Below are positions 1 through 9,438 of a stretch of DNA of 64,000 nt, piece by piece. The notes beneath the pieces are model-generated. The model saw nothing but the letters and a program-made list of their open reading frames with translations, was not told the DNA's origin and did not search any database. The DNA is from Oenococcus sicerae (GTDB lineage: Bacteria > Bacillota > Bacilli > Lactobacillales > Lactobacillaceae). Numbering within the stretch: the stretch's first letter is position 1; every line of letters starts with the position of its first letter. The DNA lies in NCBI RefSeq assembly GCF_004102045.2, contig NZ_CP029684.2, positions 496,001 to 560,000 of the forward strand, given 5' to 3'. Made by a program: the position numbers and the translations under genes.

Positions 1-62
1 TTATGTGTGGCGGCGTCCAAATTGACGCTCATCCAAGTTGGTCTATGAATTGCTGTTACCAT
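1..62 (-). CDS. alr: alanine racemase, 5' end only (runs off the window)
   Basis: Only the first 20 codons are present. The reading frame begins at an ATG at 60-62 and gives MVTAIHRPTWMSVNLDAATH, the classic N-terminus of PLP-dependent alanine racemase (HRPTW followed by the xxNLDA strand before the N in 'HN'). A GAGGTTGAAG ribosome site lies just upstream. The start lies 20 bp inside the 3' end of acpS, so the two are probably translationally coupled; acpS-alr is a common pair in Lactobacillales. The enzyme makes D-alanine for peptidoglycan and teichoic acids. The PLP lysine lies beyond the window. Confidence 0.85.
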   Translation of the reverse strand, partial: MVTAIHRPTWMSVNLDAATH

Positions 63-438
63 CTTCAACCTCGATCAGTACTTCAGTAGCTACTATGTCT
101 AATTTTATCTTATGCGAGATGGAAATCTGATAATTTTTAGCACCTGCAAAACGGGATTGGCGGAAGACTTTCATCGATGGCGCCCCGTTTTTATCATCTA
201 GAATTTCAATATCCGTAAAATTAACATGTTCGCCAATACCAAAACCCGTTGCTTTTGCATAGGACTCTTTAGCCGAAAAACGGCTGGCCAGATAGGCATA
301 ATACTCATTGCCCTTACGACCAGCCAATTGTTTTTGTTCGGACGGAGTCAAAACCTTTTCCAAAAACTGTTTATGTTTTTCAGCGGCCGCTTTCACGTCG
401 CTGATAGATTCAATATCGATTCCGATCTTATAACTCAT
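43..438 (-). CDS. acpS: holo-[acyl-carrier-protein] synthase
   Basis: This 131-aa protein transfers 4'-phosphopantetheine from CoA to acyl carrier protein, activating ACP for fatty acid synthesis in the cytosol. The N-terminal GIDIE motif carries the metal-binding Asp at residue 8, and the RFSAKESYAKA motif near residues 53-63 holds the conserved Glu. The length fits the family (about 120 aa). The start ATG overlaps the stop of the upstream helicase gene by four bases (ATGA), and the 3' end overlaps alr, so cshA, acpS and alr look like one transcription unit. Confidence 0.95.
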   Translation of the reverse strand: MSYKIGIDIESISDVKAAAEKHKQFLEKVLTPSEQKQLAGRKGNEYYAYLASRFSAKESYAKATGFGIGEHVNFTDIEILDDKNGAPSMKVFRQSRFAGAKNYQISISHKIKLDIVATEVLIEVEDGNSNS

Positions 439-2015
439 GATTTTTTAATAATTTTAAATTCGCGCTTCTTCGGGGCTGCTTTAGCAACTCCTTTCGGACG
501 AGCCTGAATGTGCTGATCCCGACGGTCGGCAGGTTTGTGACCACGATCGATCACAAATTCCTCTTTAAAACCACCGCGACGATCACCACGACCGCGACCA
601 TTACTATGGCTACCGCCACCACGACGATCATTAGAACGACTGCTGTTGCCGCGATAACCATGACCACCACGATCAGAAGAACCACCATGACGACGCGGCA
701 GAGGCTTTTCTTGTGCAATATCAACTGGACGAGTTCTTTCTTCATCCTTTGACAAAGCACTCAACAAGGCAGCAGCTAAAATCTTGCTGTCATATTTTGC
801 AGCGATCTCAGTTGCTTCATCTTCAACTGAATCGGCTGTCGTCTTATCCAAAACAGCATAAGTCTCAGCCTTCGCGTTCTTTAAGCGGGCGATGTGCGCC
901 TCTTCAGCTGTAGGCGGCTTCAAAGCAGCCATACGCTTGTTGATCAATTTCTCGATGGCACGCAGATAATCAATCTCACCCCGGACCGCAAATGTCACTG
1001 AGACACCATGACGGCCAGCACGACCGGTACGACCGATACGATGAACATAAGAATCCGGATCCTGCGGAATATCGTAGTTATAAACATGGGTCACGCCAGA
1101 AATATCCAAGCCTCGGGCAGCTACATCGGTTGCAACCAAGAACTGCAATTCACCTTTTTTAAAGGAACGCAGCGTCCGCATTCTAGCAGATTGATCTAAA
1201 TCACCATGAATTCCAGCAGCTTTATAACCACGCAGCTGCAAAGCTTTGGTCAGTTCATCGACACGGCGTTTCGTACGACCAAAGACGATCGCCAACTCTG
1301 GCTGTTGAACATCAAATAAGCGAGTCATCGCATCAAACTTTTCAAATTCTCTTGTGTTGACCAAATATTGATCAACCAAGTCGATTGTCAAACCCTTAGA
1401 AGCAATGTGAATTTCTTCGGGATCTTCCATGAATTTGACACCAATTTTTTTAATGTCTTCCGGCATTGTAGCCGAAAAAAGCAAAGTCTGACGATCATCC
1501 GGCGTATAGTGAACGATTGTTTCGATATCATCCAAAAAGCCCATGTTAAGCATTTCATCAGCTTCATCAAGAACCAAAGTTTTGATAGAACGAAAATCAA
1601 TCGTGTGGCGGTTCAAATGATCAATCAAACGACCAGGTGTGCCGACCAATACTTGCGGATGTTGTTTTAAAGCTTGGATCTGACGGCGGATATCATAGCC
1701 ACCAAAAACAACTTGTGTTTTCACGTGTTTATCAGAACCAAGCTTGCTCAATTCTTCTTCAGTCTGCATCGCGAGCTCACGGGTCGGACTGATAATTAAG
1801 GCCTGGATCTTCGGGTCTTTTGGATCAACTTCTTCTAATATGGGTAAACCAAAGGCAGCTGTTTTGCCAGTTCCGGTTTGTGCCTGTCCGATGACATCGA
1901 CTCCTTGCAAAATCAGTGGAATCGTTTTTTCCTGAATCGGGGTCGCTTCATCGTAGCCGTGTTTTTTGACCGTAGACAAAAGCTCTGGACTAAGTCCAAA
2001 TTCTTCAAATTTCAA
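435..2015 (-). CDS. cshA: DEAD-box ATP-dependent RNA helicase
   Basis: A 526-aa DEAD-box helicase that unwinds RNA during ribosome assembly and mRNA decay. The Q motif (FGLSPELL ... GYDEATPIQEKTIP), Walker A AQTGTGKTAAFG, DEAD box VLDEADEML, SAT motif and HRIGRTGRAGR motif VI occur in the expected order. The C-terminal tail (from about residue 430) is Arg/Gly/Ser/Asn rich with RGG-like repeats, typical of RNA-binding tails in CshA proteins. The start is a TTG at 2013-2015, preceded by AGGAG with 9 bases of spacing; no ATG fits. acpS follows with a four-base overlap. Confidence 0.95.
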   Translation of the reverse strand: MKFEEFGLSPELLSTVKKHGYDEATPIQEKTIPLILQGVDVIGQAQTGTGKTAAFGLPILEEVDPKDPKIQALIISPTRELAMQTEEELSKLGSDKHVKTQVVFGGYDIRRQIQALKQHPQVLVGTPGRLIDHLNRHTIDFRSIKTLVLDEADEMLNMGFLDDIETIVHYTPDDRQTLLFSATMPEDIKKIGVKFMEDPEEIHIASKGLTIDLVDQYLVNTREFEKFDAMTRLFDVQQPELAIVFGRTKRRVDELTKALQLRGYKAAGIHGDLDQSARMRTLRSFKKGELQFLVATDVAARGLDISGVTHVYNYDIPQDPDSYVHRIGRTGRAGRHGVSVTFAVRGEIDYLRAIEKLINKRMAALKPPTAEEAHIARLKNAKAETYAVLDKTTADSVEDEATEIAAKYDSKILAAALLSALSKDEERTRPVDIAQEKPLPRRHGGSSDRGGHGYRGNSSRSNDRRGGGSHSNGRGRGDRRGGFKEEFVIDRGHKPADRRDQHIQARPKGVAKAAPKKREFKIIKKS

Positions 2016-2126
2016 TATTATAATCTCCTAAATTTTAAAACGTAAATGTGCCACTTGCAAAATCCGTTGCTCAAACGTAGCTAATCATTCTTTTTTAGTG
2101 TACGGGATTGTTAAACTATTTGCAAA

Positions 2127-3512
2127 TTAAATCAACGCTCGTTCTACTTTTTCTAAATGAATCCCATGACTGGCTTTTAATAATACTACATCATTTTCAC
2201 TTAAATAGCTTTGCAAATCGATAATCAATTCATTTAGAGAATCTGAAGGATACCATTGTGCTTCAATCTGATCAGCGAGATGTTTCATAACAGTGCCCAC
2301 TAGATAGACACGATCAAAAGCATCATGTTCCAGCGGATCCTTTAATAATAAATGCAGATCCACTTCTCTTTTGCCTAATTCCAGCATATCGCCCAGTACG
2401 AGTATCTTTTTCCCATTCGCAGGAAAATCTTTTAAAATATCGAGTGCTTTTAGTGCAGCCGTTGGATTCGAATTGTAAACATCTGAGATAATTGTTTCGC
2501 CTTTTGAACCAACAAGCTGCTGCAAACGATCTGCTGTCAGTTCCAAGTGATCAAAGCCTTTTTGAATCAGCTCATCGCTAAAAGAAAATTCTTTAGCAAC
2601 AGCGATGGCGGCTGCACAATTATCTGCATTGAACTTGCCAAGAAGCTGTACGGCATGCCGCCGCTGATTAACTTTAAAAATAAGTCGCGCATCTTCTTGG
2701 ATATCAGTCACTTGAAAAGAGTTGCCTTCCTGTTCGCCAAAAGTTAGTTTCCTACTATTAATAGCGTGGGAGCGCTCTCTTAGTAAGGGTTCGTCTCCGT
2801 TATAAATAAAAACACCATTTTCTTTCAGGCCAGCGGTAATTTCCATTTTGGCATCGGCAATTTTGGCACGTGTCTTAAAAAAGGCAATGTGTGCCTCGCC
2901 AATCATTGTAATGACCGCAATATCTTCATTTACCAATTTTGACAAAGCTGTCAGCTGCCCAGGCCGGTCCATACCCATTTCGATAACGAGTACCTGCGTA
3001 GCAGCAGGCATCTTCAGGATAGTCATCGGTACGCCAATTTCATTATTGTAGCTGGCATGTGTTTTATGTACTTGAAATTTCATCGATAGCAACGAAGCAA
3101 TTAGATCTTTTGTAGTCGTTTTACCATTACTGCCGGTCACTGCGATCGTTTTTGGATTAATTCCTTGTAAATAATCTTGAGCTAACCGCCACAAGGCCAA
3201 TTGTGTATCACTTACGAGAATCAAGGGCAGTTCAGTTGCTATCTCATGATCGGCTAAACTGGCAACTGCGCCCTTTTGCATGGCAGCCTGAATGAAATTG
3301 TGACCGTCTTTTTCAGCAATTGTGTAATCGGCAAATAAATTGTGAACCGAAACGTTATCGTGATCAGCGATCGGTAAAAAAAGATCGCCGGCCTGAATCT
3401 GACGACTATCGAAATCGATGCCGCTTACGAATAGGCGGGCAGCCTGAGCATCAGTAATGTTCAACAGTTTTCCTTGGACAATATTATTAACTTCCGCGAT
3501 TGAATAATTCAT
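2127..3512 (-). CDS. murF: UDP-N-acetylmuramoyl-tripeptide--D-alanyl-D-alanine ligase
   Basis: A 461-aa Mur ligase that adds D-Ala-D-Ala to the UDP-MurNAc tripeptide, the last cytoplasmic step of peptidoglycan precursor synthesis. The ATP loop ITVTGSNGKTTTKDL, the NNEIGVP motif and the C-terminal SDVYNSNPTA motif are diagnostic for MurF. The frame stays open to 3713, but the ATG at 3510-3512 (MNYSIAEVNN) is preferred because AAGGAA lies about 8 bases upstream and the resulting length matches the family. It lies upstream of cshA with about 110 bp between them and no terminator visible. Confidence 0.93.
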   Translation of the reverse strand: MNYSIAEVNNIVQGKLLNITDAQAARLFVSGIDFDSRQIQAGDLFLPIADHDNVSVHNLFADYTIAEKDGHNFIQAAMQKGAVASLADHEIATELPLILVSDTQLALWRLAQDYLQGINPKTIAVTGSNGKTTTKDLIASLLSMKFQVHKTHASYNNEIGVPMTILKMPAATQVLVIEMGMDRPGQLTALSKLVNEDIAVITMIGEAHIAFFKTRAKIADAKMEITAGLKENGVFIYNGDEPLLRERSHAINSRKLTFGEQEGNSFQVTDIQEDARLIFKVNQRRHAVQLLGKFNADNCAAAIAVAKEFSFSDELIQKGFDHLELTADRLQQLVGSKGETIISDVYNSNPTAALKALDILKDFPANGKKILVLGDMLELGKREVDLHLLLKDPLEHDAFDRVYLVGTVMKHLADQIEAQWYPSDSLNELIIDLQSYLSENDVVLLKASHGIHLEKVERALI

Positions 3513-3872
3513 TAAGTCATTCCTTAGTTCTGAAAAACAGCCAAGCCACATGGATCGTACAAATAAGATTGGCGTATAATGGCAATTGCCAAGTGTAGTC
3601 TCAACATTTGTTCGATAGCAAATGGTTGGTGCACTGCTTAAGTTTATCTTATCCCTATTAGCTTTCTCAATTAATAGGAATCGCATGGGTCTTGTACCCG
3701 ATTGATTTCTCATTACAACTCAATTTCTAATTAACACGAACCATAGTGAAGATATTTTTTATAGAGAATTGATGTTTTTAAATTAAGTCCTGACCCGGAC
3801 TATCGAAAATACAGTAAGTTATTTGTCAAACGTCTTTGAAACACGTTATATCTTGACGAATATAGGGGAAAT
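3513..3872. other. 360-bp intergenic region between divergent murF and MFS exporter
   Basis: The murF frame remains open to 3713 but the extension does not look like protein family sequence. For the rightward gene a plausible promoter is TTGTCA at 3823-3828 with TATATC at 3847-3852 (18-bp spacer), and AGGGGAAAT precedes the ATG at 3873. A short inverted repeat (AGTCC/GGACT) lies near 3786-3801. Nothing else recognisable is present. Confidence 0.4.
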
Positions 3873-5099
3873 ATGCTGAATAAATTTTATCGTTTACCAA
3901 AATGGCGGAAAAATATTTATATCCTGTGGTTCGGAACTTTTATGATCGGCATGGGTTCTGGTGAAGTACTGCCTTTTTTAAGTCTTTTCACTGAATCATT
4001 GGGAAATTTCACAAAAGCACAGGTTAATTTATATTCCGGTATCGCTTTTTCGGCGACCTTTTTGATGACTGCGATCGTTTCGCCCATTTGGGGACGATTA
4101 GCTGATCGTATCGGTCGCAAGCCTATGCTTTTAAGAGCCGCTTTGGGCATGTCGATCGTTTATACTTTGACAGGATTTTCATCAAATGTTTGGCAATTGA
4201 TCGGTCTCAGATTTTTAATGGGCTTTTTTAATGGCTATGTTTCTAACGCAAATGCGTTAGTGGCTAAAGACACGCCAAAAGTGTTTTCCGGACAAGCTTT
4301 GGGAATTGTTGTCACCGGCTATACTTCCGGTGCTTTGGTTGGTCCGCTGCTGGGTGGTTTTTTAGCCGATCTTTTTGGCTATCGCATGCCCTTTTTTATT
4401 ACTGGCGCCATTTTCTTCCTACTGACTTTTTTGACAGCTATCGGCGTTCATGAAGACAAATCAACCTTAGTCACAGAAAAACCAAAGGGCAAGCAGCCAT
4501 CAGTTTTGAAGTCTGTTAAATTCCCTGTCATGATCGTAGGTCTCTTTGTGACTTCCATGGTTGTCAACTTGGTCACCAATTCTATCAATCCGATCCTGTC
4601 ACAATTCGTTCGACAATTAATGTCACCTCATTTAGGTCAACTATCCATGATGGCCGGATTGGTAGCAGCCGCTCCAGGGATCACCGCAATCATCTTTGCG
4701 CCCAAATTCGGCCGTTTAGGTGATCGGATCGGATCGGAAAAACTTGTCATTGGGGGATTTATTGTCGGTGTTTTATCAATGATTCCGATGGCTTTTGTCA
4801 CAAACGTTTGGCTGCTGGTGGTGTTGCGCCTTTTCGTTGGATTAACGACTGCAGCGATGAACCCAGCTATTCAGGCTATTCTAGCTCATGAGACACCACA
4901 GGAATTTACAAGCCGAATTTTTTCTTATAATCAAAGCTTTTTAGCAATGGGAAACGTTTTTGGTCCGCTGCTTGGTTCTTTTGTGGCAAACCTTGTCGGT
5001 TATCGCGGTGTCTTCATTGTCAGCGGCGGCTTAGTCTTGCTGAATTTAGTCAGCTTTTTTACTATTTCTAAGCCTCTGCGTCTGAAACATGCTGCTTGA
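3873..5099 (+). CDS. MFS multidrug-type efflux transporter
   Basis: A 408-aa major facilitator superfamily protein with about 12 hydrophobic segments. The loop between helices 2 and 3 carries the signature GRLADRIGRKPML, and a second copy (FGRLGDRIGSEKL) sits in the C-terminal half. The GYTSGALVGPLLGG segment resembles the antiporter motif C of drug:H+ exporters, so export of a drug or metabolite by proton antiport is likely; the substrate cannot be named. The start is supported by AGGGGAAAT directly upstream. The gene diverges from murF and precedes the TMEM175-like gene by about 50 bp. Confidence 0.85.
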   Translation: MLNKFYRLPKWRKNIYILWFGTFMIGMGSGEVLPFLSLFTESLGNFTKAQVNLYSGIAFSATFLMTAIVSPIWGRLADRIGRKPMLLRAALGMSIVYTLTGFSSNVWQLIGLRFLMGFFNGYVSNANALVAKDTPKVFSGQALGIVVTGYTSGALVGPLLGGFLADLFGYRMPFFITGAIFFLLTFLTAIGVHEDKSTLVTEKPKGKQPSVLKSVKFPVMIVGLFVTSMVVNLVTNSINPILSQFVRQLMSPHLGQLSMMAGLVAAAPGITAIIFAPKFGRLGDRIGSEKLVIGGFIVGVLSMIPMAFVTNVWLLVVLRLFVGLTTAAMNPAIQAILAHETPQEFTSRIFSYNQSFLAMGNVFGPLLGSFVANLVGYRGVFIVSGGLVLLNLVSFFTISKPLRLKHAA

Positions 5100-5150
5100 T
5101 CCAGATCATAATTTTACAAAATAAAAATTGCTTTTGCTAAAATAGTCCAT

Positions 5151-5732
5151 ATGAATAAAGCAAGAATCGAGGCCTTTACAGATGCCATTTTGGCTATTTT
5201 AGTCACGATCATGGTCTTAGAATTTCATGTTCCCAAGACTGCCGATTGGCAAAGTCTCGTCAAAGAAAACGGTGTCTATTTTATTGCTTATGTGATCGCT
5301 TTCGCTGATGTCAGCGTTTCTTGGTACAATCACCATTATTTGCTTGCTTTGGCTGAGCGCATCAACAAAGCCGTTTACTGGTCCAATATGTTATGGATGT
5401 TCACCTTGTCGCTCATCCCCTTTGCTGTTGCTTTTATCAGCGAACATCCCGCTAACAGCACACCAGCTATCTTTTATTTAGCCGTTAATATAGCTTGGGC
5501 CTTAAGTTATCTCAATCTATCCCAGCAAATCGCAAGGGCCAATAATTCAGACATAGCTAAAAAAATACAGCTAATGCCTATTTACAGTTACCTGCATTCT
5601 TCATGGTTAGCCGTCTATCCACTTGCTTTTGTCATTTTATTTTTTTGGCCGCCAATCGTCATTGTGATGGGTGCCATCGAAATTATCATTGCTGCCTTTA
5701 AATCAAACAATCCAGAAATTGATTTCAAATAA
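5151..5732 (+). CDS. TMEM175-family potassium channel-like membrane protein
   Basis: A 193-aa protein with about six hydrophobic helices and the N-terminal signature RIEAFTDAILAILVTIMVLEF. This is the RxxxFSD motif of prokaryotic TMEM175 (DUF1211) K+ channels, with Thr in place of the usual Ser. These proteins form tetrameric leak-type K+ channels in the membrane. A TAAAAT -10-like hexamer ends 7 bases before the ATG and no Shine-Dalgarno is seen, so a very short or absent leader is possible. A bidirectional terminator follows the stop codon. Confidence 0.8.
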   Translation: MNKARIEAFTDAILAILVTIMVLEFHVPKTADWQSLVKENGVYFIAYVIAFADVSVSWYNHHYLLALAERINKAVYWSNMLWMFTLSLIPFAVAFISEHPANSTPAIFYLAVNIAWALSYLNLSQQIARANNSDIAKKIQLMPIYSYLHSSWLAVYPLAFVILFFWPPIVIVMGAIEIIIAAFKSNNPEIDFK

Positions 5733-5765
5733 AAAGATCTTAAATTCACTTAAGATCTTTTTATT
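5731..5765. terminator. bidirectional rho-independent terminator
   Basis: The stem AAAAAGATCTTAA / TTAAGATCTTTTT has a 6-base loop and T-rich flanks on both strands. It separates the convergent TMEM175-like and DMT transporter genes. Confidence 0.85.
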
Positions 5766-5778
5766 TATGAAATATTAA

Positions 5779-6741
5779 TTAATCGGCTGTTTTCTGACGA
5801 ATCGGCAAATGCGTACGCCGATAGTTGGAAATAAAAGTGAGCGTTGAACCAATCAAAATAATAACAATACCAATGATCGTTGTTGGCACAATTTTTTCGT
5901 GCAGAATCAGCGTGGCTAAAATCGGAGCCAACCCAGGTTTGATGAAAAAGACCAGACTTGCAGTTGAAACATTTGTAATTTCCATCGCCATGAAATAGGC
6001 TGCAAATCCACCACCAGTAACTAAGACACCAATGAACAGCAAGATGGGCAAATGAGCGAGGTTGATACCGCGCAAAATGGGTATGTTTGCAAAGTCTGTT
6101 AAACCAACTGATCTCAAAAAACTACCAACGACCGTGATCTTCGAAACCCAAGCAATGATCAGTAATTCCAGCGATCCAGCAAAGAAAGTAAAACAAGTCA
6201 TCGTGATGCCATCATAATTGAGTTTGACAGAACCAAAACGAGAAATGACCGAATATAGACCAAAAGTTAAGGCCGACAGCAGCGCTAAAGTCAGACCCAA
6301 GGGGTTAGTCAAGTGCGCCGGATTAGCAATGACGATCAGCCCAATAATGGAGACAACTGTCGAAATTATCTCTGCTCGAGCAATTCGTTCCCTTAAAATC
6401 AGTACCACAAAAATGAGCGCAAACACTGGATTTGAAGAGAACAGAACCGCAACAGTTGAGGCTTCATCAACGACGATCGCAATCTGAAAAAGCGACATCG
6501 AAATAATGACACACATAAAACCAGTCAGGGCAAAAATGGCAAAATCAGCCAGTCTTGGCGTTAGATCGGTGTTTCTCCGAATCGACTTGATCGCAAACGG
6601 TAAGAGCACTAAGGCTCCAATAAAAAAACGAATCAGATTCAATTGAATTGGATTAAAACTGGCACCAGCCATTTTTAAAGCTATTTCCATCGAACTAAAC
6701 ATTAAGGTCGCAAAAGCGATCAGCAAGTAAGCTTTTTTCAT
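5779..6741 (-). CDS. EamA/DMT-family transporter
   Basis: A 320-aa integral membrane protein with ten predicted helices arranged as two EamA repeats (roughly residues 5-140 and 155-300). Helix-end motifs such as EASTVAVLFSSNPVFALIFVVLILRERI and the mirrored STASLVFFIKPGLAPILATLILHEKI are typical of drug/metabolite transporter superfamily exporters. The substrate is unknown; many relatives export amino acids or metabolites. The gene stands alone, convergent with the TMEM175-like gene and divergent from the universal stress protein gene. Confidence 0.85.
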   Translation of the reverse strand: MKKAYLLIAFATLMFSSMEIALKMAGASFNPIQLNLIRFFIGALVLLPFAIKSIRRNTDLTPRLADFAIFALTGFMCVIISMSLFQIAIVVDEASTVAVLFSSNPVFALIFVVLILRERIARAEIISTVVSIIGLIVIANPAHLTNPLGLTLALLSALTFGLYSVISRFGSVKLNYDGITMTCFTFFAGSLELLIIAWVSKITVVGSFLRSVGLTDFANIPILRGINLAHLPILLFIGVLVTGGGFAAYFMAMEITNVSTASLVFFIKPGLAPILATLILHEKIVPTTIIGIVIILIGSTLTFISNYRRTHLPIRQKTAD

Positions 6742-6794
6742 AAACGGCTACATTCCCTCAAAAAAGTAATCAATGTGTTCAAGCATAGTACAAA

Positions 6795-6823
6795 TTGATA
6801 ATCATTTCAAAAATGTCTAAAAT
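6795..6823 (+). promoter_or_regulatory. promoter of uspA-like gene, apparently leaderless
   Basis: TTGATA (6795-6800) and TAAAAT (6818-6823) are separated by exactly 17 bp. The -10 box ends only 6 bases before the ATG at 6830, so transcription would start at or next to the start codon and the AGAGGT between them would not be in the mRNA. Confidence 0.6.
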
Positions 6824-6829
6824 AGAGGT

Positions 6830-7270
6830 ATGGATATCGCATATAAAACAATTCTAATTGCAACAGACGGAAGTAAAGAAGCAACAGATGCTTTCAAAAA
6901 AGCCGTGACATTGGCAGCCCTGCATGGTGAGGAAACAACGCTCGTTATTGCTCATGTGATCGATACACCATCACTTCAATCCATGGGAACTTTTGATGAA
7001 AAGTTTTTGGAGAAATTAACCAACGAAGCTTTGGATAACTTGGATAAATTGAAAAAGCGGGCGTTAGCAGCTGGCGTGAAAAACGTTAAAACACATGTTG
7101 AGTACGGCTCGCCAAGACAGCTGATCGCTTACAAGATTCCAGATGCATTCAATGCAGATCTGTTGATCGTTGGTGCAACTGGATTAACAAAATTTGAAAA
7201 GTTATTAATCGGTTCGGTAACGGCCTTCGTTGTCAGAAACGCCAAGATAGATGTCTTGATCACAAAATAA
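6830..7270 (+). CDS. universal stress protein, UspA family
   Basis: A 146-aa single-domain Usp protein. It starts YKTILIATDGSKEA and ends with the nucleotide-binding GATGLTKFEKLLIGSVTAFVVRNAKIDVLI segment, matching the G-2x-G-9x-G(S/T) ATP-binding pattern. Usp proteins are cytosolic and promote survival under stress; the specific role is not predictable. The gene is monocistronic between an apparently leaderless promoter and a strong terminator. Confidence 0.9.
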   Translation: MDIAYKTILIATDGSKEATDAFKKAVTLAALHGEETTLVIAHVIDTPSLQSMGTFDEKFLEKLTNEALDNLDKLKKRALAAGVKNVKTHVEYGSPRQLIAYKIPDAFNADLLIVGATGLTKFEKLLIGSVTAFVVRNAKIDVLITK

Positions 7271-7302
7271 AAAAACTGCAAAATTGATTGCAGTTTTTTT
7301 AT
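7271..7302. terminator. rho-independent terminator after uspA-like gene
   Basis: The stem AAAAACTGCA / TGCAGTTTTT with an AAATTGAT loop is followed by a T tract. The A-rich 5' flank means it may also terminate copB from the other side. Confidence 0.85.
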
Positions 7303-7323
7303 TGTTTTCAAATGCATTTTGGA

Positions 7324-9438
7324 TCAAGCTTTCAGAGTCATTGCGTTTAAAGCAACCACTAACGTTGACAAAGCCATAATTGCCGCGCCGACAGCAGGTG
7401 AAAGAATAATGCCGATGGGCGCCAAAACACCAGCAGCCAGGGGAATCGCAATCAAGTTATAACCAGCACCCCACCAAAGATTCTCAATCATTTTGGCCAT
7501 TGTTTTCTTAGCTAATTTCAGAAAACGCAGAATATCGGCTGGATCAGATTTAACCAAAACAACATCAGCCGAATCAACGGCAACATCAGTACCAGCACCA
7601 ATTGCGATACCAATATCAGCTCGAGTTAGACTTGGCGCATCATTAATGCCATCCCCAACCATGGCAATTTTGTGGCCCTCTTTAATATACTGAGCCACAA
7701 TTTTATCTTTATCAGCAGGCAATAGCTCCGCATGGATGTCAGTGATCCCTAATTGATCAGCCACAATTTTTGCAGAACCTGTGTTGTCGCCAGTCAGCAT
7801 CACGGGATTAATCGCCAGTTTTTTCAACCCAGCAATCAAAGCTTTGGATTGTGGTCTGATCAGATCACCTTGGGCTACGAAGCCTAATACGTGAGTATCC
7901 GCAACAAGATAGGAAAGCGAATTGCCTTGATCAGCCAATCGATGGTTTTGTTTCTCATCGAACACGATATGTTGATCCATAAGATATTTCGTTGAAACTA
8001 ATTGATAATGTTTGCCATTGACATCACCCTCTAAGCCGACACCGGCAATCGCATTAACATTTTGTGCTGCCAATAAAGACAGCTTTTTTTGATTGGCAAA
8101 ACTAACAATACTCTTTGCCAAAGGATGGGTAGAATTTGTTTCCAAGCTTGCAATGATGGACAGAACTTGGTCATTTGTATATTCGGAAACAATAAACTTG
8201 CCTTCTGTCAGTGTGCCTGTCTTATCCATTGCGATCGTGTCAATTTTTGTGGCATTTTCGATAGCTTGCCGATTACGTACCAGCAGCCCATTTGTCGCGC
8301 CAATCGAAGTTGAGCGTGCTATTACTAACGGGATCGCCAAACCCAGAGCATGCGGACAAGCGATAACCAAGACGGTCACAAGGCGTTCCAAGGCAGTGTC
8401 AAAGTTCTTCGTGAACATATACCAACTAATAAAAGTTATAATGCCCACCACGAGTGCAATATAAAACAACCAGCTAGAGACTTCATCGGCCAAACTTTCC
8501 GATTTTGATTTTTGCTGCTGCGCCTTGGCGATCATGTCCATAACTTGTGCAACAAAACCCGACTGCCCTGTTCCGGTAACGAGCACTTTTAGACTGCCAT
8601 TACCATTCAAAGAACCACCGATGACCTGATCACCTAGTTTTTTTGCAACAGGCCGACTTTCGCCAGTCACCATCGCCTCATTAATATCAGAACTGCCATC
8701 AACGATCTTGCCATCGACCGGTACTTTTTCGCCAGCTCCGACCAGCACCGTTTGACCGATCTTAATATCGGATAGTGCCATTTTCATTTGCATATCGCCA
8801 TGTAAAACAATTGCCTCACTCGGCAGCAAAGCAGCCATTTTTTCGAGCGAATCACTCGCTTTGGAAGTCGCTTTTTGTTCCAACCAATGACCCAGCAGCA
8901 TGATATCGATTAAAGTTGTGAGCTCCAGCCAAAAATCCATTTTCATGTTTGTAAATAAAGTAAATAGACTGTAAAGATAGGCAACGATAATTGCCATTGC
9001 GATCAAACTCATCATGGCAGGTTTTCTCATCTGCAGTTCCATACGTGCGTGTTTAATAAAAATGCCGCCGCCGTAAAAGAAAATGATACTGGCGAGTCCA
9101 GCCGATAACCATTGAGATCCAGGGAAGACAAGAATGGCTGTTTTTAAAGCACCCATCAAATCAGACATGAATAACACTGGAATCGTCAACACAAGGGAGA
9201 CCCAGAATTTCTTTTCAAAATCAGCCGACATCATCATACTCTCATGAGCCATTTTCATGTCAGACATATCCATTGTTTCTTTTTTGCCATCAGTCATTTT
9301 CATGTCAGACATATCCATTGTTTCTTTTTTGCCATCAGTCATTTTCATGTCAGACATATCCATTGTTTCTTTTTTGCCATCAGTCATTTTCATGTCAGAC
9401 ATATCCATTGTTTCTTTTTTGCCATCAGTCATTTTCAT
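7324..9438 (-). CDS. copB: copper-exporting P1B-type ATPase, CopB-like, with repetitive Met-rich N-terminus
   Basis: A 704-aa P-type ATPase. The membrane motif [13 protein letters not shown] carries CPH, the mark of the CopB (P1B-3) class, instead of the CPC of CopA. The phosphorylation site DKTGTLTEG, the TGES actuator motif and [10 protein letters not shown] hinge are intact, with about eight membrane helices. There is no CXXC metal-binding domain; the N-terminus is instead four copies of a 15-residue Met/Asp/Lys-rich unit. The start chosen (ATG 9436-9438) overlaps the copY stop as TGATG, with AAGGGAA upstream; an in-frame ATG 12 codons earlier is possible. It should export copper under CopY control. 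Confidence 0.9.
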   Translation of the reverse strand: MKMTDGKKETMDMSDMKMTDGKKETMDMSDMKMTDGKKETMDMSDMKMTDGKKETMDMSDMKMAHESMMMSADFEKKFWVSLVLTIPVLFMSDLMGALKTAILVFPGSQWLSAGLASIIFFYGGGIFIKHARMELQMRKPAMMSLIAMAIIVAYLYSLFTLFTNMKMDFWLELTTLIDIMLLGHWLEQKATSKASDSLEKMAALLPSEAIVLHGDMQMKMALSDIKIGQTVLVGAGEKVPVDGKIVDGSSDINEAMVTGESRPVAKKLGDQVIGGSLNGNGSLKVLVTGTGQSGFVAQVMDMIAKAQQQKSKSESLADEVSSWLFYIALVVGIITFISWYMFTKNFDTALERLVTVLVIACPHALGLAIPLVIARSTSIGATNGLLVRNRQAIENATKIDTIAMDKTGTLTEGKFIVSEYTNDQVLSIIASLETNSTHPLAKSIVSFANQKKLSLLAAQNVNAIAGVGLEGDVNGKHYQLVSTKYLMDQHIVFDEKQNHRLADQGNSLSYLVADTHVLGFVAQGDLIRPQSKALIAGLKKLAINPVMLTGDNTGSAKIVADQLGITDIHAELLPADKDKIVAQYIKEGHKIAMVGDGINDAPSLTRADIGIAIGAGTDVAVDSADVVLVKSDPADILRFLKLAKKTMAKMIENLWWGAGYNLIAIPLAAGVLAPIGIILSPAVGAAIMALSTLVVALNAMTLKA
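9250..9438 (-). repeat. four tandem 45-bp repeats encoding Met-rich units in CopB
   Basis: Four copies of a 45-bp unit occupy 9250-9294, 9295-9339, 9340-9384 and 9385-9429, with a 9-bp partial fifth unit to 9438. The copies are identical by eye. Each encodes [15 protein letters not shown], so any change in copy number keeps the frame and only alters the number of Met-rich metal-binding-like segments. Confidence 0.97.

Noticed and set aside
510-760. Thr-rich and Val-rich frames opposite the cshA tail
   Set aside because: Low-complexity products of the Arg/Gly repeat region of cshA read in other frames.
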